Below, piece by piece: positions 52,422 through 61,637 of a stretch of 64,000 nucleotides of DNA (position 1 is the first letter of the stretch; every line of letters starts with the position of its first letter). This DNA is from Mucilaginibacter agri. Its GTDB lineage: Bacteria > Bacteroidota > Bacteroidia > Sphingobacteriales > Sphingobacteriaceae. The stretch spans positions 248,001 through 312,000 of the forward strand of contig NZ_WWEO01000045.1 in NCBI RefSeq assembly GCF_009928685.1, in the 5' to 3' direction. The notes under the pieces are model-generated. The model worked only from the letters and a program-made list of their open reading frames with translations, was not told the DNA's origin and made no database searches. A program made the position numbers and the translations under genes.

Positions 52422-52712
52422 ATGGATAAGATAAGAAAATTCGATTTGATGGAAAAGATTGTCCACGAATTGCAGGACTTGAAAAACAGTCAACAAGCTG
52501 TAATCCAAAAACTGGCCAAAATTGAAGTCGACAATATAGACCTGGGCGACAAACGCCTTGATAAAGACCTGCCAGATATGCACCAACGTGTTGCAGACAA
52601 CCTGGATACCATAGCTGCTATATTAGAATATTTTGCGGGCCAAACTGATGCTTTCAGCGATAAAAATAATATTGCCGCATTGAAAGAACAGGAAGCGATA
52701 TCTAAGGTTTAA
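52422..52712 (+). CDS. small helical protein of unknown function
   Basis: I do not recognise a family. The 96-residue protein is acidic and strongly helical; the first 45 residues show a heptad-like Leu/Ile pattern (LMEKIVHELQDLKNSQQAVI), so a coiled coil or dimer is likely. There is no signal peptide, membrane helix or cysteine. It follows the triple-repeat region and ends before a strong terminator. Base composition is like that of its neighbours. Confidence 0.7.
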   Translation: MDKIRKFDLMEKIVHELQDLKNSQQAVIQKLAKIEVDNIDLGDKRLDKDLPDMHQRVADNLDTIAAILEYFAGQTDAFSDKNNIAALKEQEAISKV

Positions 52713-52730
52713 GCTTATTAAAATCATTTT

Positions 52731-52772
52731 AAAAAGAGAAAGCCTCCCAAAATTGGGAGGCTTTCTCTTTTT
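52731..52772. terminator. bidirectional terminator, 20-bp stem
   Basis: A perfect 20-bp stem (52731-52750 with 52753-52772) around a 2-nt AA centre, containing AGCCTCCC and GGGAGGCT. It serves the small gene at 52422 and the convergent barrel gene. Confidence 0.92.
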
Positions 52773-52785
52773 ATTTTACAGCTGC

Positions 52786-53517
52786 CTACAGCGCAAAGCG
52801 TAAACCTAAGCTTGTTTGGTATACCGACATTGGCTGATGATCAACCGTGCGGCCGCTATGTGCATCGGTCGAAATTTTAAAGCCAGTTGGTGCATCTATT
52901 AAGTTTTCTCTTAACACCAGGCCAACACCGTCAGAAAGTTTATAGGTAAATGAAGCGCTGCCGCCATAGGCCCAGGCAAATGATTTTGAGCTATTTTGTG
53001 TAAACGTACTGGTTTGGATGTTTTCGTAATTCTCCAAAATCACAACAACTTTTGGAGAGGAGAAGCTTTTCAAAGCACCTACCATAACACGCGCATCAAC
53101 AATAAATTTACCGAAAGCAATATTATATTGTGGACCAGCCATTAATGCGAAGGAACTGTAACGTTTGCTCGCTGTAACGGTAGATGTGTAAGCACCATCT
53201 TCTAAACGGTAGCCGTCAGATAATGCAGTAGCGTCGTCAGTATTTAAACGGCCTTGATCCTGATAGGTAAGCATTACGCCTAAGCCCCAATTTTTGTGTA
53301 GGTAAAACCCACCTTCAAAATCATACATTACACCTTTTTTTGCAAAACCGGCTTTGTTGTTACTGTAATCGGCTTTCTTAAAATCACCAAATGGTGTTGA
53401 AAGACCTGCTGTGATACTTAAATAGCTACTTGGTTTTTCGGGAGGGGTATCTTGGGCTTTTGCAGTAAAAACAAAAAATACACTGCACAGTAGGGGTAAT
53501 AGTATGGTTTTTTTCAT
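52786..53517 (-). CDS. outer membrane beta-barrel protein
   Basis: A 243-residue protein with a signal peptide (about 1-21, ending VFTAKAQ). The rest alternates hydrophobic and polar residues and ends in the aromatic-terminated strand QTSLGLRFAL, the usual sign of an outer membrane barrel recognised by BamA. Segments such as LSITAGLSTPFGDFKKADY and GLGVMLTYQDQG fit an OmpA/opacity-type small porin-like fold. The function is unknown. Confidence 0.8.
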   Translation of the reverse strand: MKKTILLPLLCSVFFVFTAKAQDTPPEKPSSYLSITAGLSTPFGDFKKADYSNNKAGFAKKGVMYDFEGGFYLHKNWGLGVMLTYQDQGRLNTDDATALSDGYRLEDGAYTSTVTASKRYSSFALMAGPQYNIAFGKFIVDARVMVGALKSFSSPKVVVILENYENIQTSTFTQNSSKSFAWAYGGSASFTYKLSDGVGLVLRENLIDAPTGFKISTDAHSGRTVDHQPMSVYQTSLGLRFAL

Positions 53518-53758
53518 CTGAAACTTAACGACGTGGTTGTTTTATTATTACATTATATTCCGCACCAAAATTAGATAAATATGTTAAACCGAGGCAGTAT
53601 TTGAACCAAAATGCATTCTATTTCACATTTTTTAACATATACAACTTAATCACAACCAGTTAATGTGTTTTGCTGTAAGTAAATAGCTTAATACTTTCTC
53701 AAAAAAAACAGAAACATTTTGCGCTTTAGAATATCTAACGTGTATTAAGTTTTACGGC

Positions 53759-53766
53759 TATCTTAG
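53759..53766 (+). promoter_or_regulatory. variant -7 element before the DUF885 gene
   Basis: TATCTTAG, one base from TAnnTTTG, 24 nt before the ATG. It is identical to the octamer before the STAS gene at 24006. Confidence 0.35.
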
Positions 53767-53790
53767 CTAATTATAAAAATACATCTTGTA

Positions 53791-55575
53791 ATGAATAATA
53801 AATCTTTATTCGGGAAGGCCGCTGCACTGGCCATTTGTATAGCCCCGCTGAGCGCAAGGCTGCAACCTAAACCCGAGGCTAAGGCCTGGGTTGCAAAATC
53901 GGATCAATACACTCAGTGGCTAATAGACCTTGATAAGAAATATTCGCCGGAATATGGGTCATCACAAGGCTTGGCCGAGTATGATACCAAAATATCGGTG
54001 CCTACGCTCGCAAATGAACTAGCGGAACGTAAGGACGAAGAGTCTCTGGTAGCCCGTTACAACGACGCTTTAAAAACGGAGAAAGACGCGCCCGTAGCAC
54101 AAGATCTTAAGATTTTGATTGCTCATTTAACGCTCGGGTTTCGATCTCAAGACTTTGAGAAAAAAAAGGAGGTGCCATTTTTAAATGCTACGGATATAAT
54201 TTACAATGGCTTGGATATTTTGCTGGATGAGCAAACACCCGAAGCACGCCATACGGCGGCTGTTGAACGGATCCGTAAGTATGCAGGTTTGGAGAAAGGC
54301 TATCGCCCCCTAACCGAAATACTCCAAGAACGGGTTGCCCAACAAATTGCTAAACCCGATATGATTTACCCGGGTAAACAACAAATGGAGGTGCAACTAT
54401 CTCGTAATGCCAGTATTTTGGCGGGTATCCCTGAGCTATGTAAAAAATATAAGCTCACAGGTTGGGAAGAGCCGTTTGCTAAATTGAAAAAGCAGGTCGA
54501 GGCCTATGATCAATGGACTCGCGAAAATGTATTAAGCAAAGCCAGAACTGATTTCCGCTTACCGCCCCAAGAGTATAAACTAGCTTTAGAAAATTATGGG
54601 GTTGATATTGCTCCTGCAGATTTAGCCAAAATGGCTCATGCAGCTTTTATCGATATCCAAAATCAAATGAAACCGATAGCGGAAGAAGTGGCTAAACAAC
54701 GCCATCTGGCATCCTCAGATTATCGCGATGTGATCCATGAACTTAAAAAAGAGCAGATTCATGGCGATTCTATTATCCCGTTATACGAAAAGCATTTAAA
54801 GGATATTGAGGCAATTATCCGCGAACATCAATTGGTAACCCTGCCAAGCCGCCCGGCCATTATCCGTCTGGCCACCGCTGCCGAAACCGCGCAGGGGCCG
54901 GCTCCGCATATGGTTCCGCCACCATTTTTAAACAATACCGGCCAGCGTGGCGTTTTTGTGTTGCCTTTAAACATGCCACCTGCGCCGGGTGAAAAGGAAG
55001 CCTCGAAATTTGACGATTTTACTTTTGATGCCGCATCATGGACTATCATTGCGCATGAAGCCCGCCCCGGTCATGAGTTACAATTTGATAAAATGGTGGA
55101 GGAAGGCGTATCGAAAGCCCGCGCCTTATATGCATTCAACTCAACTAACGCCGAAGGCTGGGGACTTTACGCAGAATATATCACCCGCCCTTACATGCCG
55201 CTCGAAGGCCAATTGGTGTCATTAGATTATCGTTTATTGCGTGCGGCGCGCGCATTTCTTGATCCTGAATTGCAGGCTGGTACAGTAACCCAACAACAGG
55301 CACTCGACGTGTTGATGAAAGACGTTGTACAATCGCCTGCTATGGCGCAACAGGAGGTTGAACGCTATTCGCTTCGTTCTCCCGGACAGGCTAACAGCTA
55401 CTTCTACGGGTATACCAAAATGATAGCGTTGCGCAAGGATACGGAGGAAGCTCTGGGAAATAAGTTCAATGCCCTGCATTTTCATGATTTTATCCTGTCT
55501 CAGGGATTATTGCCTCCTGCATTGATTCGCGAAGCCGTGATGAATGATTTTATTCCGGCAGAGAAAGCGAAATAA
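53791..55575 (+). CDS. DUF885-family protein, predicted metallopeptidase-like
   Basis: A 594-residue DUF885 protein. The family is built of helical repeats and has a zinc-peptidase-like motif; here it is HEARPGHELQF near residue 423, followed by an N-A-E-G-W segment (residues 451-455). The N-terminus is a weak signal peptide (AALAICIAPLSAR) without a clear cleavage site, so location is uncertain. DUF885 members are annotated as peptidases by fold but few are tested. A strong terminator follows. Confidence 0.85.
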   Translation: MNNKSLFGKAAALAICIAPLSARLQPKPEAKAWVAKSDQYTQWLIDLDKKYSPEYGSSQGLAEYDTKISVPTLANELAERKDEESLVARYNDALKTEKDAPVAQDLKILIAHLTLGFRSQDFEKKKEVPFLNATDIIYNGLDILLDEQTPEARHTAAVERIRKYAGLEKGYRPLTEILQERVAQQIAKPDMIYPGKQQMEVQLSRNASILAGIPELCKKYKLTGWEEPFAKLKKQVEAYDQWTRENVLSKARTDFRLPPQEYKLALENYGVDIAPADLAKMAHAAFIDIQNQMKPIAEEVAKQRHLASSDYRDVIHELKKEQIHGDSIIPLYEKHLKDIEAIIREHQLVTLPSRPAIIRLATAAETAQGPAPHMVPPPFLNNTGQRGVFVLPLNMPPAPGEKEASKFDDFTFDAASWTIIAHEARPGHELQFDKMVEEGVSKARALYAFNSTNAEGWGLYAEYITRPYMPLEGQLVSLDYRLLRAARAFLDPELQAGTVTQQQALDVLMKDVVQSPAMAQQEVERYSLRSPGQANSYFYGYTKMIALRKDTEEALGNKFNALHFHDFILSQGLLPPALIREAVMNDFIPAEKAK

Positions 55576-55594
55576 TTTAAGTGCCAGATCTTAA

Positions 55595-55639
55595 AAAAGG
55601 ACAGCACCTGGTAATTAGATTATCGGGTGCTGTCCTTTT
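55595..55639. terminator. terminator after the DUF885 gene
   Basis: A perfect 14-bp stem (55595-55608 with 55626-55639), AAAAGGACAGCACC pairing with GGTGCTGTCCTTTT, with a 17-nt loop. Confidence 0.88.
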
Positions 55640-55741
55640 AATTTTCAGAGCGCCTGGATTATTTCTGTTCAGATGGAACCAACAGTTTCAATATTGCGTT
55701 AAATAGTATTAATTTGTGTTTTTACTCAACAAAGCATAAAA

Positions 55742-57409
55742 TTGGTGAACCAGCAATCAGATATTCAGGCAGACATTGAAGCGATAGGGCAGATCCCAAT
55801 TGTTGAAAATCTTTTGGAAGTAATTTGTCGCTCTACAGGTATGGGCTTCGCAGCTATAGCGCGTGTTACAGAAGAACACTGGATAGCTTGCAGTGTACGC
55901 GATGAGATTAATTTTGGTTTAATACCGGGCGGCGAGTTAAAGCTCGAAACTACTATTTGCCACGAAATTCGCCAAAGCGGTAGAGAAGTAATTATTGACC
56001 ATGTTGCTGATGACCCGCAGTTCTGCACGCATCATACCCCAGCGATGTACGGTTTCCAAAGTTATATTTCGATGCCTATTATCCGTAAGGATGGAAGTTT
56101 CTTTGGTACCCTTTGTGCTATAGATCCCCGGCCAGCGAAGCTTCAGAATCCGCAGACAATAAATATGTTTAAGCTGTTTGCAGATCTTATCGCTTTCCAT
56201 CTTAATGCCATAGAACAGATGGATACGGAGTATAAAAACATTTCAGACGAACGCAGAGATATTGAGCGCCGGGAGATATTTAACAGAGAACTAGAAGCTG
56301 CCAACAGAAAGCTGGCGGAAACCAAAAGGGAACTTCAGGCGGCTGTAACCAGACTGACGGAAAGCGAAGAAAAACTATTGCAAGCTATTGAAACCGGACG
56401 AATGGGTACCTGGAGTATTGATCCGGCTACCACGCAGGTTACCATGTCGGGCTTTATTAAGGAAATGTTTGGTTTTCCAACGGATAGTGAACCATCCATG
56501 GAAGAGATTATGGACGCTGTTGACCCAGATTATCGTCAAATGCTAATAGATGTGCTTAGTAACGCCATATCCAATCACCAGTCAAGCGATACCGAATATC
56601 CCATTACTAACAGGCTTACCAATGAGCGCAAGTGGGTAAAGGCTACTGGCAGGGTATTTTTAGATGCTAATGGAAATGCTACTGAGTACTCGGGTGTGCT
56701 GATGGATATTACCGAACGTAAAACCGACGATCTTCGTAAGAATGATTTCATCGGCATGGTAAGCCACGAGCTTAAAACGCCACTCACCTCCCTTGGTGCC
56801 TACATTCAAATGCTTTATGCGAAGGCACAAAAAACGGAAGATGTATTTACTGCGAACGCTTTGGAAAAGGCCAACACACAGGTTAAAAAAATGGGAACCA
56901 TGATTAATGGTTTCTTAAATGTTTCGCGGTTAGAGTCGGGTAAAATTCAGTTACTCAAAATGGATTTCAGGCTGGATGAACTTGTAAAGGAGGTAATAGC
57001 AGAAATATCGCTGGTAAATCCGTCACACAACATCATATTTTTGCCATGTCAACCATTAACTATAAATGCAGATAGCGATAAAATAGGTAATGTGCTATCT
57101 AACTTACTTAGTAACGCCATTAAATATTCGCCTAAAGGGAAAAATATAGAAGTAGTTTGCCAAATGGTTGATGATTATGCACAAGTCAGCGTACATGATC
57201 AAGGGATGGGTATTAAACCACATGATATCGAGAAACTTTTCAATCGCTTCTACAGGGTGAATAACAAGCATACTCAACACATTTCCGGCTTTGGGATAGG
57301 CCTCTACTTAAGCGCCGAAATTATAGAACGGCACGACGGTAAAATTTGGGTAGAAAGTGAATCGGGAGTGGGGTCTACTTTTTATTTTAGTTTGCCCTTA
57401 GCCGGCTAG
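55742..57409 (+). CDS. GAF-PAS sensor histidine kinase
   Basis: A 555-residue soluble kinase. A GAF domain (about 15-160) is followed by a coiled coil (about 165-215), one PAS domain with PAC (about 215-325), and the kinase core: DHp phospho-His in MVSHELKTPLTSL (about residue 341), N box LLSNAIKYSPKG, DQGMGIKPHD and GFGIGLYLSAEI. All kinase motifs are intact. No membrane helix, so it senses in the cytoplasm. The start is TTG at 55742 or GTG at 55745; both give the same protein apart from one residue. Its stop TAG is shared in a CTAG palindrome with the next gene's stop. Confidence 0.9.
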   Translation: MVNQQSDIQADIEAIGQIPIVENLLEVICRSTGMGFAAIARVTEEHWIACSVRDEINFGLIPGGELKLETTICHEIRQSGREVIIDHVADDPQFCTHHTPAMYGFQSYISMPIIRKDGSFFGTLCAIDPRPAKLQNPQTINMFKLFADLIAFHLNAIEQMDTEYKNISDERRDIERREIFNRELEAANRKLAETKRELQAAVTRLTESEEKLLQAIETGRMGTWSIDPATTQVTMSGFIKEMFGFPTDSEPSMEEIMDAVDPDYRQMLIDVLSNAISNHQSSDTEYPITNRLTNERKWVKATGRVFLDANGNATEYSGVLMDITERKTDDLRKNDFIGMVSHELKTPLTSLGAYIQMLYAKAQKTEDVFTANALEKANTQVKKMGTMINGFLNVSRLESGKIQLLKMDFRLDELVKEVIAEISLVNPSHNIIFLPCQPLTINADSDKIGNVLSNLLSNAIKYSPKGKNIEVVCQMVDDYAQVSVHDQGMGIKPHDIEKLFNRFYRVNNKHTQHISGFGIGLYLSAEIIERHDGKIWVESESGVGSTFYFSLPLAG

Positions 57410-58425
57410 GCAACTGTTTTATCAACAATCCTTCTGATAACTTCGTCTAGTTCAAAGGCGGCTACTTTGAGATGTTCTAACAACTCACGACTTGACTCGT
57501 CCGTTATTTTTTCACTATCAAACAATTGTAGCAGCCCCAGAATGCTCGCAACGGGCCTCCTTAATTCATGCGAGTTAATTTGGGCGATATCAGTTAGCCG
57601 CTCATTTTGATTGCAAATGCGGAGTTCTTTCTCTTTTAGTTCGGTAATATCCTGCATGGCGCCAACCATACGGATAGCTTTACCATCGTGGTTTCTGATG
57701 ATATAGCCTTGGTCTATGATTAACGCAATAGATCCGTCGGCCCTGTAGTATCGATATTCTTCACGCCAAAATTTATCACTCGGCGTAGTTATTGCCTCGC
57801 GGATGCTGTTTATTACGCTTTCTTTATCATCCTCGTGTATATGCTTGGACCAGGTTGTAATGGGTTCTTTTTTTTGACCAGTTGGATAACCGAAATTATC
57901 TTCGAAGCTTTTGCTCCATTTTAAGGTATTTCGTTTTAGATCCCAATCCCAAATCACATCATGAGTGGCAGCTGTAACCAATTTATATCGCTCGTTGCTG
58001 AGTTTAAGCTTTTTAAGTGCATTTTGCTTAATCTTATTAGCAATTATTATATCCGATACATCCCTGGCTGAAGCATAAAGCGTACCATCAGGCAGTTGGT
58101 TGGCATTCCAAGAAAGCGATTTATATTCACCATCGGCGCAGCGGTATCGGTTACGGAATAATAACGCACTTTCGTTTCTGGTGAGAGCTTTATATTTCAG
58201 AAACGTTGCCTCCACGTCATCGGGGTGGACAAAGTCTATAAAATCCTGTAATACTATGTCTTCATCCTTGTAGCCCAATGCATTTTTAAAAGCGCAATTA
58301 GCTTTAAGGATTTTGCCGTCTATAGAAAACAAGCATAACAAATCTGGTGAAAGGTTAAACAATACATCGATCCCTGCAATAAAGTTATAGGCGTTTATCT
58401 CTTTTGTCTGTCCCATCTGGCGCAT
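57406..58425 (-). CDS. PAS-DHp protein lacking the kinase ATPase domain
   Basis: A 339-residue protein with two PAS domains (about 15-130 and 145-265, the second with a PAC segment) and a DHp-like helix pair containing QINSHELRRPVAS (about His286). It ends at VDKTVA, with no N, G1 or G2 box, so it cannot bind ATP as a histidine kinase would. Frames just beyond its stop belong to the convergent kinase gene, so this is not a simple truncation by frameshift. It may serve as a phosphotransfer or sensor partner of other kinases. Confidence 0.85.
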   Translation of the reverse strand: MRQMGQTKEINAYNFIAGIDVLFNLSPDLLCLFSIDGKILKANCAFKNALGYKDEDIVLQDFIDFVHPDDVEATFLKYKALTRNESALLFRNRYRCADGEYKSLSWNANQLPDGTLYASARDVSDIIIANKIKQNALKKLKLSNERYKLVTAATHDVIWDWDLKRNTLKWSKSFEDNFGYPTGQKKEPITTWSKHIHEDDKESVINSIREAITTPSDKFWREEYRYYRADGSIALIIDQGYIIRNHDGKAIRMVGAMQDITELKEKELRICNQNERLTDIAQINSHELRRPVASILGLLQLFDSEKITDESSRELLEHLKVAAFELDEVIRRIVDKTVA

Positions 58426-58509
58426 ATCTTTCTATCAAACAATATATAAAAGATATACACTCAGCATCTGTTCATGTTCTGTTCATTTTCAGATAATAAA
58501 ATGTAAAAT

Positions 58510-59502
58510 TTAATAATTGGTATAAACCGTGGCAGTATCGGCGTGAGGATCAGGTGCTGCAGTGCGCCCTTTTACGTGAAGCGAGATAGTACTTGCGTGA
58601 GGCATACCTAACGTACTTCCAGGTATTACTTTAAAATAATACATTAGGTAAGAGTTCATAATAGCCTCAGATTCTTTGATAAATGTTTTCTCGAAACCTG
58701 AATCTGTAAAAGGCACCAGCGGCTTCCCGTAATGCATCGCACCCATATTGTCTACGTAAACGGTAAACGAGTAATAAAAATCGCGATATGCCTTGTTAAT
58801 GACGATGTCGAATGTAGGAGCGAGGTAATCGTCGGAAGTATCGAAGTGGTTTTCGAGCGTTGGTTTAGTCTTTCGCTGTTTGGCAAAAACCAAGGGGCTT
58901 TGGCTGATAAGCTGCACAGGCTGTCGCGCCGAAAAAGCTTTAGTGTAGTCGGTATTGGCCTTAGTTACTAATTCTTTTACATAAGCAGTATCTCTGCGAC
59001 TTGGATGGCGCACAACAGCCTCGGTAGTGTGAAGGGTATTTTTGATATAATTGTCGGCATATAGTATCATATAAACTTTAGCACCCGAAACGTCCACCGA
59101 ATCATTATTGGATTTAAGGATTTCCAGAACCAGGCTATCCTTATTCATCTTTTTAACCTTTAACCAGGTACGCGCGGTGTTAAAAATAGAGTCGTAACCA
59201 CGACTAAGCGGAAAATTAATCAATTGCTTTTTGATGGGGCTGTAGATCCGGGTCGAGTCATCGGATATAAAGCTCAATTTCCACTCGGGCTCCAATTGGT
59301 AACCATAATCATTAAAAGATAAACCGTTTTGTAGACGGCGGGCCACCTCTGTATACTTAATGCCCTCTATAGATTTAAATGAAATCAGATCTTTAGCACC
59401 GTTGTGGGCCACAATGCCTTTACGTTTACAACTTGTAAAAACAAGGGATGCGAATAATAATAGTGTGAGATATTTTAGAGCCTTTTGTTTGATAGTTAGC
59501 AT
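58510..59502 (-). CDS. lipoprotein of unknown function
   Basis: I do not recognise the family. The 330-residue protein has a signal sequence with lipobox (LVFTSC, Cys near residue 25), then a mature region with DSTRIYSPIKKQL, TARTWLKVKKMNKDS and a beta-rich middle. The C-terminal part includes FIKESEAIMNSYLMYYFKV. It is expected to be membrane-anchored in the periplasm or outer membrane. It stands alone between two divergent neighbours. Confidence 0.75.
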   Translation of the reverse strand: MLTIKQKALKYLTLLLFASLVFTSCKRKGIVAHNGAKDLISFKSIEGIKYTEVARRLQNGLSFNDYGYQLEPEWKLSFISDDSTRIYSPIKKQLINFPLSRGYDSIFNTARTWLKVKKMNKDSLVLEILKSNNDSVDVSGAKVYMILYADNYIKNTLHTTEAVVRHPSRRDTAYVKELVTKANTDYTKAFSARQPVQLISQSPLVFAKQRKTKPTLENHFDTSDDYLAPTFDIVINKAYRDFYYSFTVYVDNMGAMHYGKPLVPFTDSGFEKTFIKESEAIMNSYLMYYFKVIPGSTLGMPHASTISLHVKGRTAAPDPHADTATVYTNY

Positions 59503-59773
59503 AGTTAGATATGTACTTCATTTTACAGTCCCGAATATAAATTGTTTTTTAAACAATGCCCGGAACCAGAGAATTTTAAAATCAATTATGAAACGGCTGA
59601 ATGTAAAATTATTGTCTAAATCTTGTATCACATTTAATATGTTGTTTCATATTTAATTAGTGCAACCGGCAATTGTAGTTTTTAGGGTAATTTTAATGAT
59701 AATTAACCGCCGCTTAGCACCTTATCGTTAAAATATGTGGTTACGCGGGATATAGTTATTTTATAAATTACCT

Positions 59774-60748
59774 ATGAAAAACTACAGTCAATCTACACTT
59801 ACCCAATTACAACACAAGGCTAGGGCAATACTTTTATGCAGTATCACATTGTGTTTGTTATCTGCTGTTAGTTATGCTCAGAGTGAAACTTCATTACTCG
59901 CAGCTAACAGTATCAATGCCAATAGCCTGAGATATTTACATATCGATACGGCACTGCAACCAGAAAAAGTTCATACAATGCGCGATGTTCCCTGGTTTGT
60001 AGAAAAGTTTAAACTCTCGCTCGGCGTGTTCTTCCCCGTAAATAATACCGATATAAAAGTTAGTAATGTACACACCGGCAATGGTACAGATCTGGATTTT
60101 GAAGACGATTTAGGTTTCAATAAAAATTCGACAACCTTTTTAGCCGATTTTCAATGGAGGTCATCCAGTCGTTCGAGATTTGATCTGAGCTATTATCGCA
60201 TCAACAGGAGCTCTGATTATTCCTTGAAAAAAGACATCACCTTTGGCGATCATACTTACAATATAAACTCTAGTGTAAATGCATTCTTTAACACCAGCAT
60301 TTACCGGTTTTCTTACGGTTACGCTATTTTAAGCAAGCCTACCTATGAAGCAGGCCTTTTGGTTGGAGCACACGTAGTAAAGGCCAATTTAGGGATCGGT
60401 TTAAATGGAGAGAACTTAAATTTAGCCTATAGCGATGATCTTGGATTTACAGCACCGCTGCCAGATTTTGGACTTTGGGGTGGAGTTAGCCTAAGCGACA
60501 GGTTTGCTTTAAACGGAGAGGCTGACTATCTATCCCTAAAGATAGGGGATATATGGGGCCGCATTTTAGGTTTTAACTTTTTAGCGACTTATAAAGTGCT
60601 TCCCAATTTGCAACTTAGCGCGGGTTACACCGGGTTAAATTTTAAGGTAGATGTAACCAAAACAAACCTCGAAGGCAACCTCAAGTGGGGATACAATGGA
60701 CCTAACATCACCGCGGCCTTTACCTTTGGCCGCAAAAGCTGGCAATAA
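59774..60748 (+). CDS. outer membrane beta-barrel protein
   Basis: A 324-residue protein with a signal peptide (about 1-36, ending AVSYAQ). The mature part is rich in alternating beta strands (KFKLSLGVFFPVNNTDIKV, FGLWGGVSLSDRFALNGE), and it ends in ITAAFTFGRKSWQ with an aromatic residue near the C-terminus. The likely role is a barrel in the outer membrane; the function is unknown. It is followed by a terminator shared with the convergent DUF4142 gene. Confidence 0.78.
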   Translation: MKNYSQSTLTQLQHKARAILLCSITLCLLSAVSYAQSETSLLAANSINANSLRYLHIDTALQPEKVHTMRDVPWFVEKFKLSLGVFFPVNNTDIKVSNVHTGNGTDLDFEDDLGFNKNSTTFLADFQWRSSSRSRFDLSYYRINRSSDYSLKKDITFGDHTYNINSSVNAFFNTSIYRFSYGYAILSKPTYEAGLLVGAHVVKANLGIGLNGENLNLAYSDDLGFTAPLPDFGLWGGVSLSDRFALNGEADYLSLKIGDIWGRILGFNFLATYKVLPNLQLSAGYTGLNFKVDVTKTNLEGNLKWGYNGPNITAAFTFGRKSWQ

Positions 60749-60763
60749 TGTATTGCATATAAA

Positions 60764-60802
60764 ATCAAAAGGGGAGCCGGTATATCCAGTTCCCCTTTTG
60801 AT
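60764..60802. terminator. bidirectional terminator after the barrel gene
   Basis: A perfect 12-bp stem (60764-60775 with 60791-60802), ATCAAAAGGGGA pairing with TCCCCTTTTGAT, and a 15-nt loop. Confidence 0.88.
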
Positions 60803-60819
60803 GCATAATTTTAAGGCTA

Positions 60820-61407
60820 TTATTTCAAGCCGTCGTGAATTTTGTTGATAGCATCTAAGTGTGCTTTAACAATCGGTGCAGTTTCGGTAGCGAAAGCTTT
60901 TAATTCGGCATCTTTACCGTCTTTAGCTTCGCCATTCATCAGGTCTAAAGTTTTCTTATGACCGTCTACCATAGCGTCTACGTAAGCTTTATCAAAGTCT
61001 GAACCTGTTTTTTTGCTCAGTTCGTCCATTTTTTTCTGGTGATCTTCGTCAACCGCCATCGGTAAGGTAATGTTTTTAGTTTTAGCAAGCGCCATCAGTT
61101 TTTCGTTGGCTTTACCATGGTCTGATACCATCATGGTAGCAAACTCTTTAACAGATGGGTTAGTGCTTTTTTCTAAAGCCAGTTTGCCTAAGGCAACTTC
61201 TGCCATGCCACCAACTGCTGCATCGGTAGCAAATTTAGCGTCGCTTTGGTCTACCGCAATGCCGCCTGTAGCTGCTACATTAGTGGTAGTGTCTTTAGTT
61301 TTGTTTAAACTGTCGGCGTTTTCTTTAGCGTCTTTGGGTTGATTGCTACAGCTTTGAATTGTTAATGCTGTTGCAGCGATCATAACCATGTAACTTAACT
61401 TTTTCAT
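60820..61407 (-). CDS. DUF4142 lipoprotein
   Basis: A 195-residue DUF4142 protein, with a lipoprotein signal (LTIQSCSNQ) from the ATG at 61407. Its mature part is a ferritin-like helical bundle with EVALGKLALEKSTNPSVKEFATMMVSDH and a DAMVDGHKKTLDLMN segment. An ATG at 61446 would add 13 residues not typical of a signal sequence. The family is common in Bacteroidota and Proteobacteria; the function is unknown, perhaps stress protection. Confidence 0.88.
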   Translation of the reverse strand: MKKLSYMVMIAATALTIQSCSNQPKDAKENADSLNKTKDTTTNVAATGGIAVDQSDAKFATDAAVGGMAEVALGKLALEKSTNPSVKEFATMMVSDHGKANEKLMALAKTKNITLPMAVDEDHQKKMDELSKKTGSDFDKAYVDAMVDGHKKTLDLMNGEAKDGKDAELKAFATETAPIVKAHLDAINKIHDGLK

Positions 61408-61637
61408 AATAGATGTGTGTTTTTTATAGATATGTGTAAACAACATACAACACCTGCGTTAAGTTTTAATTAATATGTTTTTACCAGCGGATATATAGCA
61501 GTATTATTGAATAATAAAACATAAATAATTGCGTATGAGGCTTATGCCTTGACGGTAAAATCGCGCTGGTTAATAGCTTAGCGTCCGTTCGTTGGTGCCT
61601 GCCCATTTGATTGGACGCGGTGGACAAACCGGGACGA

